Made by a program: the position numbers and the translations under genes. A model generated the notes under the pieces. It worked only from the letters and a program-made list of their open reading frames with translations. It did not search any database and was not told the DNA's origin. Below, piece by piece: positions 24,939 through 35,478 of a stretch of DNA of 48,616 nucleotides. How positions within the stretch are numbered: the first letter of the stretch is position 1; every line of letters starts with the position of its first letter. Source of the DNA: a gamma proteobacterium SCGC AB-629-P17 (GTDB taxonomy: Bacteria > Pseudomonadota > Gammaproteobacteria > PS1 > Pseudothioglobaceae). The DNA lies in NCBI GenBank assembly GCA_000372785.1, contig KB889824.1, positions 1-48,616 on the forward strand. The letters are read 5' to 3'.

Positions 24939-26034
24939 CTTTGACCTTTTGGAGAAGAGATTCAATCTGAGGAAAGCTATGATTGGCAGACAATGTGAAA
25001 CGCAGACGGGCAGTATTTGGAGGGACTGTTGGTGGGCGGATTGCACTCACAAAATAACCTGACTCAAAAAGTTTATTGCTCAAACTTAAGGCTTTATTAC
25101 TGGAGCCAATAATTAGTGGCTGGATAGCGCTTTCAGAAGGCTCGAAATGAAGGCCTAAAGTTTCAGCACAATTCTTAAAATAATATATATTTCTAAATAG
25201 TTTGTCCTTTTGTTCACCTTTTTTAATTAATTCTAAACTTTTAAGTGTCGCTACGCACATGCTTGGAGAAATGGCAGTGGTATAAGTATAAGGACGAGAT
25301 TTTTGAATTAAAAATTCAATCAAGTCTCTACTTCCAGAAACAAAAGCACCCATTACACCTGCCGCCTTTCCTAAGGTCGCCATATAGATTGAGTGATCAG
25401 GAATGGTTGATTCAAAAATACCAAAGCCATGAGCATCATCTTGCATCAAAAGAGCGCCAGATTTTTCTGAAATTGTATTAATTCCATCTATATTTGCTCT
25501 GTCGCCGTCCATACTGAAAACGTTATCCGTGACTATTAAGCCAGTACCGGTTTGTTTTTTTAGTTTTTTCTCAAGCGATTCAAGGTTCTTATGCAGATAT
25601 CGTTGCACAGGCAAGCCGATTAACCGATTGCCATCAACCAAAGATGCGTGATTTAATTTATCCTGTAGCACCCAATCAATGTCATCTCTCAGTGCAGAAA
25701 AGACACCCAGATTTGCGCTATAGCCAGACGAAAATAGAAGAGCTCTTTGTTGACTAGTATGTTCTGCTAGAGCATCTTCAAGATTGTGATGAGATTCTGA
25801 GTGGCCGCTCACTAGGTGAGAGGCGCCTGATCCAGCACCGTAACGACTCACACCTTCAATTAACGCCTCTTTAATTTGTGGATGGTTGGCAAGCGATAGG
25901 TAGTCATTAGAACAAAAGTTTATTATCTTCTGGTCATCAATTACCATTTCAGTGTCTTGTGCACTGTGAGCAATTTTTCTCAAGCGCAATAAATCATTCT
26001 GCTCAATGACACTGATTTTTTTTGAGAAATTCAT
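24925..26034 (-). CDS. bioF: 8-amino-7-oxononanoate synthase
   Basis: BioF condenses pimeloyl-ACP with alanine to make KAPA, using PLP. The 369-residue product shows NFCSNDYLSLANHPQIKEAL, RYGAGSGASHLVSGHSESHHNLE, ALLFSSGYSANLGV, DKLNHASLVDG, DNVFSMDGDRA, MQDDAHGFGIF, the PLP lysine in MATLGKAAGVMGAF and RPPTVPPNTARLRFTLSANHS. Length is slightly under the usual 380. It is translationally coupled to bioH. bioB, bioC and bioD are not in the window. Confidence 0.96.
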   Translation of the reverse strand: MNFSKKISVIEQNDLLRLRKIAHSAQDTEMVIDDQKIINFCSNDYLSLANHPQIKEALIEGVSRYGAGSGASHLVSGHSESHHNLEDALAEHTSQQRALLFSSGYSANLGVFSALRDDIDWVLQDKLNHASLVDGNRLIGLPVQRYLHKNLESLEKKLKKQTGTGLIVTDNVFSMDGDRANIDGINTISEKSGALLMQDDAHGFGIFESTIPDHSIYMATLGKAAGVMGAFVSGSRDLIEFLIQKSRPYTYTTAISPSMCVATLKSLELIKKGEQKDKLFRNIYYFKNCAETLGLHFEPSESAIQPLIIGSSNKALSLSNKLFESGYFVSAIRPPTVPPNTARLRFTLSANHSFPQIESLLQKVKDVMA

Positions 26035-26052
26035 GGTATTAGTATTACAGAA

Positions 26053-26835
26053 CTATATTAGGTTTTCCATCGGTGATGATGCACTAGCATAAGCTTTCAT
26101 CATCATTCTACCTGCAAGATAGGATTCGCGTCCAGCTATAACAGCATGTTTCATGGCGCTAGCCATTAACAGTGGATTATTTGCATTTGCAATTGCTGAG
26201 TTCATCAAGACACCGTCACAACCTAGTTCCATAGCCTTGGCGGCGTCACTGGCACAGCCAATGCCAGCATCAACCAGGACAGGAACATTGGATTGCTCCT
26301 TGATGAGTTTGATATTGTAGGGGTTAGAGATGCCTTGACCTGAACCTATAAGCGAGGCAAGAGGCATCACCGCACAACAACCAATAGCTTCAAGCTCTTT
26401 TGCAACGATCGGGTCATCTGAAGTATAAACCATTACATCAAAACCTTCTTTGACAAGGGTCTTGGCAGCTTCAATTGTTTCAACAATATTGGGGTAAAGT
26501 GTTTTTTTATCTCCTAGAACTTCCAACTTAACAAGATTGTGCCCATCCAATAACTCTCTGGCTAATTGACATGTTCTAACAGCATCTTTGGCATTGTAGC
26601 AGCCAGCAGTGTTTGGAAGGATTGTATATTTTTCAGGGGAAATGACATCAAGAAGGCTTTCTTCATTAGCATTTTGACCAATGTTGGTACGCCTGATTGC
26701 GACGGTAATAATTTCAGCACCAGAGTTCTCAGTTGCCAATCTTGTTTCTTCAAGATCTTTGTATTTTCCTGAACCAACCAATAATCTGGATTGAAAGCTG
26801 CGACCTGCGACAGTAAATGGTGTGTCTCTTTTCAT
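26053..26835 (-). CDS. thiG: Thiazole synthase
   Basis: ThiG builds the thiazole phosphate of thiamine from deoxyxylulose 5-phosphate, dehydroglycine and ThiS-thiocarboxylate. The 260-residue TIM barrel starts with [19 protein letters not shown]. It includes [25 protein letters not shown], the Schiff-base lysine region [56 protein letters not shown] and [10 protein letters not shown] chose the internal ATG at 26835 because upstream residues do not look like ThiG. The partner thiS, normally just upstream, does not fit in the 121-bp gap and must be elsewhere. Confidence 0.95.
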   Translation of the reverse strand: MKRDTPFTVAGRSFQSRLLVGSGKYKDLEETRLATENSGAEIITVAIRRTNIGQNANEESLLDVISPEKYTILPNTAGCYNAKDAVRTCQLARELLDGHNLVKLEVLGDKKTLYPNIVETIEAAKTLVKEGFDVMVYTSDDPIVAKELEAIGCCAVMPLASLIGSGQGISNPYNIKLIKEQSNVPVLVDAGIGCASDAAKAMELGCDGVLMNSAIANANNPLLMASAMKHAVIAGRESYLAGRMMMKAYASASSPMENLI

Positions 26836-26956
26836 AGCTGTAATAAGATACCATGTGACTTGATAAAGTGCAGGTAAATCGAATAGTAATCTTTTCAAGT
26901 TTGAATGAATTACTTTTAATTGTAATAGTAATTTGTTGTAAACAACTAAAAAAGAA

Positions 26957-27901
26957 TTATTTGCCTAAAAGACCCGATTTACGCTGTATTTCATTAATGG
27001 TTTGAGTTACGACCTTAGAAATTGAGAAATCTGAGGGAGTTCCTGAATTAACTTGTGCTACAAAATCATCAATCATAAGTTTGTACTGGTCACAACTAGG
27101 AAAACTAATTCTTTCACCTCTCTCTAGTCCGCCCCTTGACCAGTATGCATAGGTTAGATCAGGTGGGTTGACTGGCGCATCAAGTTTTGCCCAACCATTA
27201 TCACCTAGGACGTGTAGGCTTTGGCAAAGTGCAGCATCGCCAGAAACGGTAAAGTTTAGAATTGCTCCACTCGGCCACCTAAGAACAGCATCAACTTGTT
27301 TCTCGACATCATACTTGTCATTCATTATTGCAGTTGCTGAAATCACTTCAGGTAAGCCATCAAAAAGTAGGCAACCAGTAAGAATCGCATAACAACCAAT
27401 ATCATAAAGAGGGCCTCCACCAAAACTGCTGCTATTGCGATAATTTCCTTCTGGCTGTTGCGGATAGCTAAAAATGAAATGTGAAGTCTGAATATTTCCG
27501 ATATCTAACTCTTGCAACCATTTCCACTGTGGATGATATCTGACCATAAAGGCTTCCTGAAAATACAATTTACTCTTAGTGGCTACTCTTTCTAGTTGTA
27601 TTAGCTCTTCTATATTTAATGCGACAGGTTTTTCACAAAGTACATGCTTACCTGACTGGAGTGCGGCGATGGAATAGGGTACATGAAGGTGGTTTGGTAG
27701 AGGGTTGTAGATTGCTTCAATAGATGGTTCTGCCAACAAGCTCTCATAGTCTGTCTCAATAACGTCTTGATAGATCTCTGGCAAAGATTTTTGGCCAGGA
27801 TTTCTGCGTCCAAGATGGGTAACCTCATGTCCAGCCTCGATGATTGCTGGCACAAGCCATTCGCGAGCTATTTTAGCCTCACCCAAAATACCAAATCTCA
27901 T
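26957..27901 (-). CDS. Gfo/Idh/MocA family oxidoreductase
   Basis: A 314-residue NAD(P)-dependent dehydrogenase of the glucose-fructose oxidoreductase family. The N-terminal Rossmann domain shows [18 protein letters not shown] and [19 protein letters not shown], followed by the family lysine in [11 protein letters not shown]. The C-terminal domain has [30 protein letters not shown], where D and the GCY histidine-equivalent region line the active site. Substrates in this family are sugars, inositol derivatives or related polyols and cannot be read from sequence. No sugar-catabolism genes are nearby. Confidence 0.88.
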   Translation of the reverse strand: MRFGILGEAKIAREWLVPAIIEAGHEVTHLGRRNPGQKSLPEIYQDVIETDYESLLAEPSIEAIYNPLPNHLHVPYSIAALQSGKHVLCEKPVALNIEELIQLERVATKSKLYFQEAFMVRYHPQWKWLQELDIGNIQTSHFIFSYPQQPEGNYRNSSSFGGGPLYDIGCYAILTGCLLFDGLPEVISATAIMNDKYDVEKQVDAVLRWPSGAILNFTVSGDAALCQSLHVLGDNGWAKLDAPVNPPDLTYAYWSRGGLERGERISFPSCDQYKLMIDDFVAQVNSGTPSDFSISKVVTQTINEIQRKSGLLGK

Positions 27902-28036
27902 TTAATATCTCCAGTAAATTTTGTAAAAAGAGCTAACAACATTATTTTTATTTTCATAATTATTAAAAAAACACGAATTATACACGCAGTAAATTTCAAA
28001 ATATTTCACAAATTTTCAAAGAATACCTCAGTTAAA

Positions 28037-28065
28037 TTGACTGTTTTATCTGCTCGTAGCAAAAT
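28037..28065 (+). promoter_or_regulatory. Candidate promoter of upp
   Basis: TTGACT at 28037-28042 and CAAAAT at 28060-28065 are separated by 17 bases, about 67 bases before the upp ATG. The -35 is near consensus, the -10 only moderate. Confidence 0.35.
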
Positions 28066-28131
28066 CTCATCTATTAGATGTTAAACTTAAACTTATTTCA
28101 TTATCAAAGAAAATAATTTAAAGGATATATC

Positions 28132-28761
28132 ATGCCGCTAAACGCAATTGAGCACCCATTATTAGCCCATAAACTTGCCTTGCTTAGAAAAGATGGCATA
28201 AGTACTAAGCAGTTTCGAGAACTTGCCAATGAAGTAGCAAGTTTATTAACTTATGAGGCAACTCGAGATTTACCTTTAAAGGATTGTGAAATCAATGGTT
28301 GGCAAGGCGAACCAATAAAAGCAAAAATGCTAACTGGTAAAAAACTCACTATAGTGCCCATACTTAGAGCAGGACTTGGAATGTTGGATGGTGTTTTAAC
28401 ACTTGTGCCTAATGCCAAGGTCAGTGTTGTGGGACTCTATAGAGATGAAGAGACATTGAATCCTGTAGCTTACTTTGACAAAATTATCACTGATATAGAT
28501 AAACGAACAGCTTTAATTATTGACCCAATGCTTGCTACTGGAGGAACTTTACTGGCAACTATTGATTTGCTTCAAGAAAAAGGTTGTAAAAAAATTATAG
28601 GGTTATTTTTAGTTGCTTCACCTGAAGGTTTAAAAAGAGTTACAGAATTACATCCAGAGGTTGAACTATTTATTGCTGACATAGATGAATCATTAAATGA
28701 CAAGGGATATATACTTCCTGGCTTGGGTGATGCTGGTGACAAAATTTTTGGTACTAAGTAG
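28132..28761 (+). CDS. upp: Uracil phosphoribosyltransferase
   Basis: Upp salvages uracil with PRPP to UMP. The 209-residue product matches the family length (208). It begins with the typical [17 protein letters not shown] and has [14 protein letters not shown] [26 protein letters not shown] and [16 protein letters not shown]. The PRPP loop [19 protein letters not shown] and the uracil-binding end [25 protein letters not shown] complete it. An AAAGGA site precedes the ATG. It ends back to back with the hydrolase pseudogene on the other strand, with no gap. Confidence 0.97.
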   Translation: MPLNAIEHPLLAHKLALLRKDGISTKQFRELANEVASLLTYEATRDLPLKDCEINGWQGEPIKAKMLTGKKLTIVPILRAGLGMLDGVLTLVPNAKVSVVGLYRDEETLNPVAYFDKIITDIDKRTALIIDPMLATGGTLLATIDLLQEKGCKKIIGLFLVASPEGLKRVTELHPEVELFIADIDESLNDKGYILPGLGDAGDKIFGTK

Positions 28762-29492
28762 TTAGTTACTTAAAAAAGAAAGTACCTGTTTAATAGAATC
28801 TTCGTGAGCCTTCTTATTGTGGGCTTTAGTTAGAGTCATGTTGTTTACTGTTACAGAATGTTTTTCTCTTTTTTCATCAAACTTACGGTAACTGTCTGGA
28901 TATAGTATAACTGTCAACGGATAAATATTTTTTGCTACAAATTGTTGTAATTCTTTGTAAACATCAATCGATTCAGCTTCATCTTTTTCACCTGCAAGCA
29001 TTGATGTAGGAATTGTAATATTGACATCTGTAATCCTTCTCCATATTCTCATTTCTTTCCAATATCTACTGTTAGGATACACTGCTACCAATGAGTGAAA
29101 ACCACCTTTGGAAGGAGAAAAGAACCTAGGGTCAATAGTTATTATTCCAGCTGTGGCTCCCCAGGAAAAACCCATTAAACTAATTTTATCTTTTTTAACA
29201 AAATTCTGTTGTATAAGATATTCAAACGCACCAAAAGCATCCGCACCTCGTTGAGGCGGAGTAGTTTCTTTCCATCTGGTTTATATATTAAGCCACTAAT
29301 TTCCTTTCCGTCGTACATTTCAGCACGCATTTTCAGAAGAATACTGTTAAAGCTAACCTCAACAGCACTTGCTTTATAGTTTTCATATTTGTAGTCATTT
29401 AAATCATCAGCCAATAAAAGCTGTGAGAAAAAAAGAGTCAGAAGAATTATGAAATTTCTTATATACATATAAAGGAATATACCACCAATCAC
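28762..29492 (-). pseudogene. Dienelactone hydrolase-like alpha/beta hydrolase, decayed
   Basis: The 5' part (from 29492) encodes a signal-peptide-like start (FIILLTLFFSQLLLA) and runs to GLIYKPDGK. The reading frame then changes. In the next frame the DNA near 29165-29265 reads TTPPQRGADAFGAFEYL, continues to DKISLMGFSWGATAG with the nucleophile GFSWG, and runs to 28762. Family members have roughly 50-60 residues between these parts, including the LLHGxGG oxyanion segment, and these are missing. Thus a deletion together with a frame change has removed the core. The catalytic histidine, usually in YPGAYHxFD, is Arg here (YPDSYRKFD). The aspartate in LAGEKDEA remains. I judge the gene non-functional. 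Confidence 0.8.
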
Positions 29493-29549
29493 TATAAACG
29501 TAGATTAAAAGTTAATCTTAGAGTAGTTTAAAGCGATTGAAAAAAAGAG

Positions 29550-29642
29550 TGGCGGAGAGAGAGGGATTCGAACCCTCGATAGGAGTTAAAGCCTATACTC
29601 CCTTAGCAGGGGAGCGCCTTCAGCCAACTCGGCCATCTCTCC
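29550..29642 (-). tRNA. tRNA-Ser (GCU)
   Basis: A 93-base type II tRNA on the reverse strand. The acceptor stem GGAGAGA pairs with TCTCTCC, with discriminator G and encoded CCA. The anticodon stem CTCCC/GGGAG holds the loop CTGCTAA, so the anticodon is GCT (reads AGC/AGU). A long variable arm is present. Confidence 0.97.
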
Positions 29643-29721
29643 GAAAAAGGCATATTATACTGGATATATTTTAGATGAGTATTTGAGTAAGTTCATAGAC
29701 TTATAAAATTCAAACCATACA

Positions 29722-30135
29722 TTACTCTATGATTTCAAAGTCATGGGTTATGACTGCAGTTTTACCAAGCATGATTGAGGCTGAACAGTATTTTTCAGCT
29801 GAAAGTTTGATTGCTTTTTCAACCTTTGATGGGTTAAGTTTCATTCCTCTCAAAATAAAATGGACGTGAATATTCGTAAAAACTTTTGGGTATTCCGTAC
29901 CGCGGTCTGCACTTACCTTGGTTTGGCAATCAGAAAGATTTTCTCGCATTTTTTCAAGTGTACTTACGACATCAATCATTGTACAACCAGCCATTCCAAG
30001 CAGTAGCATCTCCATAGGTCTGACGCCTAAATTCTCCCCACCAATCTCAGGAGGTCCATCCATTACGACGGCATGGCCACTATCAGATTTACCAACCATC
30101 AACATCCCATCTATCCATTTAACAGAAATGTTCAT
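29722..30135 (-). CDS. OsmC/Ohr family protein (YhfA-like)
   Basis: A 137-residue OsmC-fold protein. The two conserved cysteines are in LLGMAGCTMIDV (Cys51) and AEKYCSASIM (Cys116), and the supporting arginine is in RGTEYPKVF. Members reduce organic hydroperoxides or bind small thiol compounds; this subgroup (YhfA-like, with DVVSTLEKMRE) is not well characterised. Its start overlaps the end of trpC by four bases (ATGA), so the two are translationally coupled, though no functional link is known. Confidence 0.88.
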   Translation of the reverse strand: MNISVKWIDGMLMVGKSDSGHAVVMDGPPEIGGENLGVRPMEMLLLGMAGCTMIDVVSTLEKMRENLSDCQTKVSADRGTEYPKVFTNIHVHFILRGMKLNPSKVEKAIKLSAEKYCSASIMLGKTAVITHDFEIIE

Positions 30136-30932
30136 TGAAAAAACTCCCTAAGTTGTTTGCCAGGATCAGGTTGCCTCATAAAAGCTTCACCAACCAAAAA
30201 GCCATAGACATTGTGTTCATGCATCAATGCCACGTGATCCCTGGATTTAATGCCTGATTCTGTAATCACAAGTTTATCATCACCAATTTCTCCAAGCAAG
30301 TCTATGGTAGTTTGTAGATCGACATCAAAATTACGAAGATTTCTATTGTTAATGCCGATCATTGGTAAGTCAATTCTAAGAGCACGCTTAAGCTCACCTA
30401 GGTCATGTACTTCAACCAAGACATCCATTGTTAAGGATATTGCAAGATCACTGAGCGATTTAATGTCTTCATCTTTTAAACAGGAAACGATGAGTAAAAT
30501 ACAATCAGCTCCTATCGCTCTTGATTCATAGACTTGATAGGGATGAATGATGAAATCTTTCCGTATCACTGGAATTGATACAGCGGCACGTGCTTTAATT
30601 AAATTCTGAGGATCTCCCTGAAAGAAATCTCGATCAGTTAATATAGAAAGGCAACTAGCACCTCCATTCTCATAACTTTTTGCTATCTCAACGGGATCAA
30701 AGTTTTCACACAATATACCCTTACTAGGTGAGGCTTTCTTGATTTCAGCAATAACAGCGCTCTGGCGATTATTGGCTTTTGTAGCCAGTGCATTATAAAA
30801 ACCACGCGTTTTGTCGGCAAACTTAGTTAGTTCAGCCATCCTTTCTATCGAGACTCGACTGATTGATTCATCAATTTCTTCACGCTTTCTGGCAACGATT
30901 TGCTTTAATATGTCTGGTGTATTTTGAGTCAT
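30132..30932 (-). CDS. trpC: Indole-3-glycerol phosphate synthase
   Basis: TrpC closes the indole ring in tryptophan synthesis. The 266-residue TIM barrel carries the family signatures VIAEIKKASPSKGIL, GGASCLSILTDRDFFQG, PVIRKDFIIHPYQVYESRAIGADCILLI, VEVHDLGELKRA, IGINNRNLRNFDVDL and VITESGIKSRDHV. It is a stand-alone trpC, not fused to trpF, and trpD is not adjacent. It is transcribed divergently from kdsA and is coupled to the following OsmC gene. Confidence 0.96.
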   Translation of the reverse strand: MTQNTPDILKQIVARKREEIDESISRVSIERMAELTKFADKTRGFYNALATKANNRQSAVIAEIKKASPSKGILCENFDPVEIAKSYENGGASCLSILTDRDFFQGDPQNLIKARAAVSIPVIRKDFIIHPYQVYESRAIGADCILLIVSCLKDEDIKSLSDLAISLTMDVLVEVHDLGELKRALRIDLPMIGINNRNLRNFDVDLQTTIDLLGEIGDDKLVITESGIKSRDHVALMHEHNVYGFLVGEAFMRQPDPGKQLREFFQ

Positions 30933-31000
30933 GGTTTGATTGAATTTGTAACAATGGTTATTTTAAACGAATATAATTTACTTTTATATTTAAGTCTTGG

Positions 31001-32573
<1,573 letters not shown>

Positions 32574-32582
32574 AGGATGCAA

Positions 32583-32882
32583 ATGTTATATGCAATTATT
32601 TCACAGGACGTAGAAAATAGCCTAGAAAGAAGAATTGAGGCACGTCCTGAGCATATCGACCGATTGAATAAATTAAAAGATGAAGGTCGACTTATTTTGG
32701 CTGGTCCTCATCCAGCTATTGATAACAATGAACCCGGTGAGGCAGGCTTTACGGGTTCATTGGTTGTTGCAGAGTTTGAAGATCTGAAGGATGCTAGAGA
32801 TTGGGCTGATGCTGACCCTTATGTTGCTGCAGGAGTTTATTCAAGTGTAGTGGTTAAAACTTTTAAGAAAGTCTTGCCCTAA
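32583..32882 (+). CDS. yciI: YciI family protein
   Basis: A 99-residue ferredoxin-like-fold protein, close to E. coli YciI. The shared blocks are [61 protein letters not shown] and [24 protein letters not shown]. The putative catalytic His-Asp pair of the family (HIDR, and DADPY) is present. Its function is not established. The ATG at 32583 is preferred because AAAGGA lies five bases upstream; an in-frame ATG at 32577 overlaps that site. Confidence 0.92.
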   Translation: MLYAIISQDVENSLERRIEARPEHIDRLNKLKDEGRLILAGPHPAIDNNEPGEAGFTGSLVVAEFEDLKDARDWADADPYVAAGVYSSVVVKTFKKVLP

Positions 32883-32962
32883 ATTGAGAAGTATAGACAA
32901 TAAGAAACAAAGTATACTTTTTGCACTTTTTCTTATAACGACTGAAGACTAGGATTTAATAA

Positions 32963-33739
32963 ATGATTACAGTTAAGAATTTATCAAAACATTTTGGTGG
33001 CATCAAGGCTGTTGATGGTGTTGATTTACATATCGACCGAGGTTCTATTACCGGTTTGGTTGGTCCTAATGGTGCTGGAAAAACCACGATGTTTAACTTA
33101 ATTGCGGGTCTATACCAGCCAACAGAAGGCGAAATCATCCTTGATGGTGAAGATATTACCGATTTAACTTCTCATCAACTGTTTCACAAGGGATTATTGA
33201 GGACATTTCAAATTGCGCATGAATTTCCAACCCTCAGTGTGTTAGAGAATTTAATGATGGTTCCTGCCAATCAGTTGGGTGAACATTTGATAAACACCTG
33301 GCTCAAGCGCAAACAAATCCAAGAAGAAGAAAAAGCTCTACAAGAAAAAGCAGAAGGTGTCATTGACTTTTTGAATATCAGTCATTTAAAGAATGAAAGG
33401 GCAGAAAACCTTTCTGGGGGTCAGAAGAAATTACTCGAGTTGGCTCGTACAATGATGGTTGACGCGAAGGTGGTACTTTTAGACGAGGTCGGTGCAGGAG
33501 TGAATCGTACACTATTGAAGCAGATTGGAGATGCCATCTTAAGACTCAATTCAGAAAGAGGTTACACCTTTTGTATGATTGAACATGATATGGACTTTAT
33601 TTCCAGGTTGTGCAATCCAGTAGTTGTTCTAGCCGAAGGACAAATTCTGACCATAGGCACTCCAGATGAAATTAAAAGTAGTGATGCAGTAATCGATGCC
33701 TATTTAGGCAAAGGTCTGAGAACTGAGGTTTCTGCATAG
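32963..33739 (+). CDS. livG: Branched-chain amino acid-type ABC transporter ATPase (LivG-like)
   Basis: A 258-residue ATPase of the HAAT importer family. Walker A is GPNGAGKTT (about residue 33), the signature NLSGGQKKLLELAR, and Walker B VVLLDEVGAGVNRTLL, where the usual DEPAAGLNP of LivG is replaced by DEVGAGVN. The catalytic glutamate remains. The switch histidine is in IEHDMDFI. The C-terminal tail GTPDEIKSSDAVIDAYLG is LivG-like. It overlaps livF by one base and starts a four-gene run livG-livF-livH-livM. A 12-bp palindrome AAAGTATACTTT lies upstream at 32909-32920. Transport of amino acids, amides or urea is possible. Confidence 0.92.
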   Translation: MITVKNLSKHFGGIKAVDGVDLHIDRGSITGLVGPNGAGKTTMFNLIAGLYQPTEGEIILDGEDITDLTSHQLFHKGLLRTFQIAHEFPTLSVLENLMMVPANQLGEHLINTWLKRKQIQEEEKALQEKAEGVIDFLNISHLKNERAENLSGGQKKLLELARTMMVDAKVVLLDEVGAGVNRTLLKQIGDAILRLNSERGYTFCMIEHDMDFISRLCNPVVVLAEGQILTIGTPDEIKSSDAVIDAYLGKGLRTEVSA

Positions 33740-34443
33740 TGGCTTATCTAGAAGGAACCAATTTGGTAGCCGCTTATGGTGTAGTACCGATATTGCATGA
33801 ATGTTCCGTTGAAGTTGAAAGGGGAGAGCTTGCAGTAATTGTAGGTCCAAATGGTGCTGGCAAGTCTACCGTAATGAGAGTGCTTCTAGGTATGCTGGAA
33901 GCGACAGCTGGCGAAGTTAAATTAGATGGTCAAGATATATCAATGCTTTCAACCCAAGAAAGGATTAACCATGGTCTTGCATTTGTTCCTCAAACAAAAA
34001 ACGTATTTCCATCAATGACGGTTGAAGAGAATCTTGAGATGGGTGGATTTATAAGATTGGATGATATAAGCAAAACAATTGAAGAGGTATATTCTCTTTT
34101 CCCTATCCTTTATGAGAAGCGCAAACAACTTGCAGAAGAGCTTTCGGGTGGACAAAGACAACAGGTTGCTTTTGGAAGAGCTATGATGACTCAGCCTTCT
34201 GTAATGCTTCTAGATGAGCCTACGGCAGGAGTATCACCAATTGTTATGGATGAAATTTTTTCTAATATTCTAGATGTTAAAAATGCTGGTATGGCGGTTC
34301 TTATGGTTGAACAGAATGCCCAACAGGCACTCAATATAGCTGATAAGGGTTATGTTTTGGTATCCGGTCGTAATGAACATACTGGAACGGGTTGTGAATT
34401 GATTAATGACCCTGAAGTTAGAAAGAAATTTTTAGGAGGTTGA
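33739..34443 (+). CDS. livF: Branched-chain amino acid-type ABC transporter ATPase (LivF-like)
   Basis: The 234-residue second ATPase of the HAAT importer. Walker A is GPNGAGKST, the signature LSGGQRQQVAFGRAMM, and Walker B VMLLDEPTAGVSP, with VPQTKNVFPSMTVEENLEMG typical of LivF. The switch region is VEQNAQQALNIAD. The start is GTG, overlapping the livG stop by one base. livH starts directly after its stop codon, so translation is coupled. Confidence 0.94.
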   Translation: MAYLEGTNLVAAYGVVPILHECSVEVERGELAVIVGPNGAGKSTVMRVLLGMLEATAGEVKLDGQDISMLSTQERINHGLAFVPQTKNVFPSMTVEENLEMGGFIRLDDISKTIEEVYSLFPILYEKRKQLAEELSGGQRQQVAFGRAMMTQPSVMLLDEPTAGVSPIVMDEIFSNILDVKNAGMAVLMVEQNAQQALNIADKGYVLVSGRNEHTGTGCELINDPEVRKKFLGG

Positions 34444-35478
34444 ATGTCTGACTCTATCGATATCATTAACGCCTTTGCCCTGTTGACAAACTTCGTCCTT
34501 CTCCCGGCGCTTTCATACGGTTCACAATTGGCACTAGGAGCTTTGGCGGTGACTTTAGTATATTCAATTTTGAGGTTTTCCAATTTTGCCCAAGGTGACA
34601 GTATGGCCTTTGGAACAATGATTGTTATATTGCTTACTGGTTTTATGATTGGCAAGGGTTGGACAATTACTGGAATTCCAACTGCTCTCTTAGTAATTCC
34701 TATTGCGATAATTGGGACTTCAATCTATATGCTTACAATGGACAGGTTGGTTTACAGGCACTATCGCAGAATAAAGGTTAAGCAGAATATTGTCGGTATT
34801 ACAGCATCAATAGGCGTTATGTTTATTACGGGCGGTATAGTTAGGTTTATATTAGGAGCTGCTCCACAAAGATTTGAAGATGGTGAGAGATTTATTTTTT
34901 CTGTAAGAGAATTCAAGGCTTTTACTGGACTTGAGCAGGGAATTGCACTGAAAACATCTCAATTTTTAACCATAACTATTGCTATATTACTTGTTGCTTT
35001 TCTATTTTATTTTTTACAAAAAACTAAAACTGGAAAAGCTATGCGTGCTTATTCAGATAATACAGAGTTGGCTCTTCTCTCTGGTATTGACCCGGATAAG
35101 GTGGTTCAAATAACCTGGTTACTGGTCGCAGCTCTTACTACAATAGCTGGTGCACTTTATGGGCTTGATAAAGGCTTTGCACCGCAGCAATATCATTTAT
35201 TGCTTTTACCAATTTTTGCCTCGGTCATCGTAGGCGGTATTGGGTCACCATTGGGGGCAATAGCGGGTGCCTTTTTGGTCTCATTTTCTGAGGTACTGCT
35301 TACTTACGCCTATAAGAAGTTTTTAATATATTTGTTGCCACTTTCTATGCATCCTAATTCCTTGGTTCAGCTTATTGGAACTGAGTATAAATATGCAATA
35401 TCTTTTGTTATTTTGGTAACTGTTCTCTTAATTAGGCCTACAGGATTACTTAAAGGCAAGGTGATAGTCGGTGATTAA
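34444..35478 (+). CDS. livH: Branched-chain amino acid-type ABC transporter permease (LivH-like)
   Basis: A 344-residue inner-membrane permease with about eight hydrophobic segments. Family segments include GSQLALGALAVTLVYSILRFSNFAQGD, GKAMRAYSDNTELALLSGID, LLVAALTTIAGALYGLDKG and ASVIVGGIGSPLGAIAGAFLVSF. It is longer than E. coli LivH (308), partly from a loop near residues 125-165 (GAAPQRFEDGERFIFSVREF). An AGGAGGT site precedes the ATG. The 3' end overlaps livM by 8 bp. Confidence 0.92.
   Translation: MSDSIDIINAFALLTNFVLLPALSYGSQLALGALAVTLVYSILRFSNFAQGDSMAFGTMIVILLTGFMIGKGWTITGIPTALLVIPIAIIGTSIYMLTMDRLVYRHYRRIKVKQNIVGITASIGVMFITGGIVRFILGAAPQRFEDGERFIFSVREFKAFTGLEQGIALKTSQFLTITIAILLVAFLFYFLQKTKTGKAMRAYSDNTELALLSGIDPDKVVQITWLLVAALTTIAGALYGLDKGFAPQQYHLLLLPIFASVIVGGIGSPLGAIAGAFLVSFSEVLLTYAYKKFLIYLLPLSMHPNSLVQLIGTEYKYAISFVILVTVLLIRPTGLLKGKVIVGD

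Noticed and set aside
27902..28131. A small gene or RNA between the oxidoreductase gene and upp
   Set aside because: Only an AT-rich spacer with a possible upp promoter is visible; the open frame crossing it lacks family features.
29175..29282. Two separate small genes on the reverse strand (28762-29175 and 29175-29492)
   Set aside because: Translation of the other frame between them gives a continuous dienelactone-hydrolase segment, so they are remnants of one gene.
32909..32920. 12-bp palindrome AAAGTATACTTT upstream of livG as an operator
   Set aside because: It is short and AT-rich, of a kind expected by chance here, and no promoter with good spacing surrounds it.
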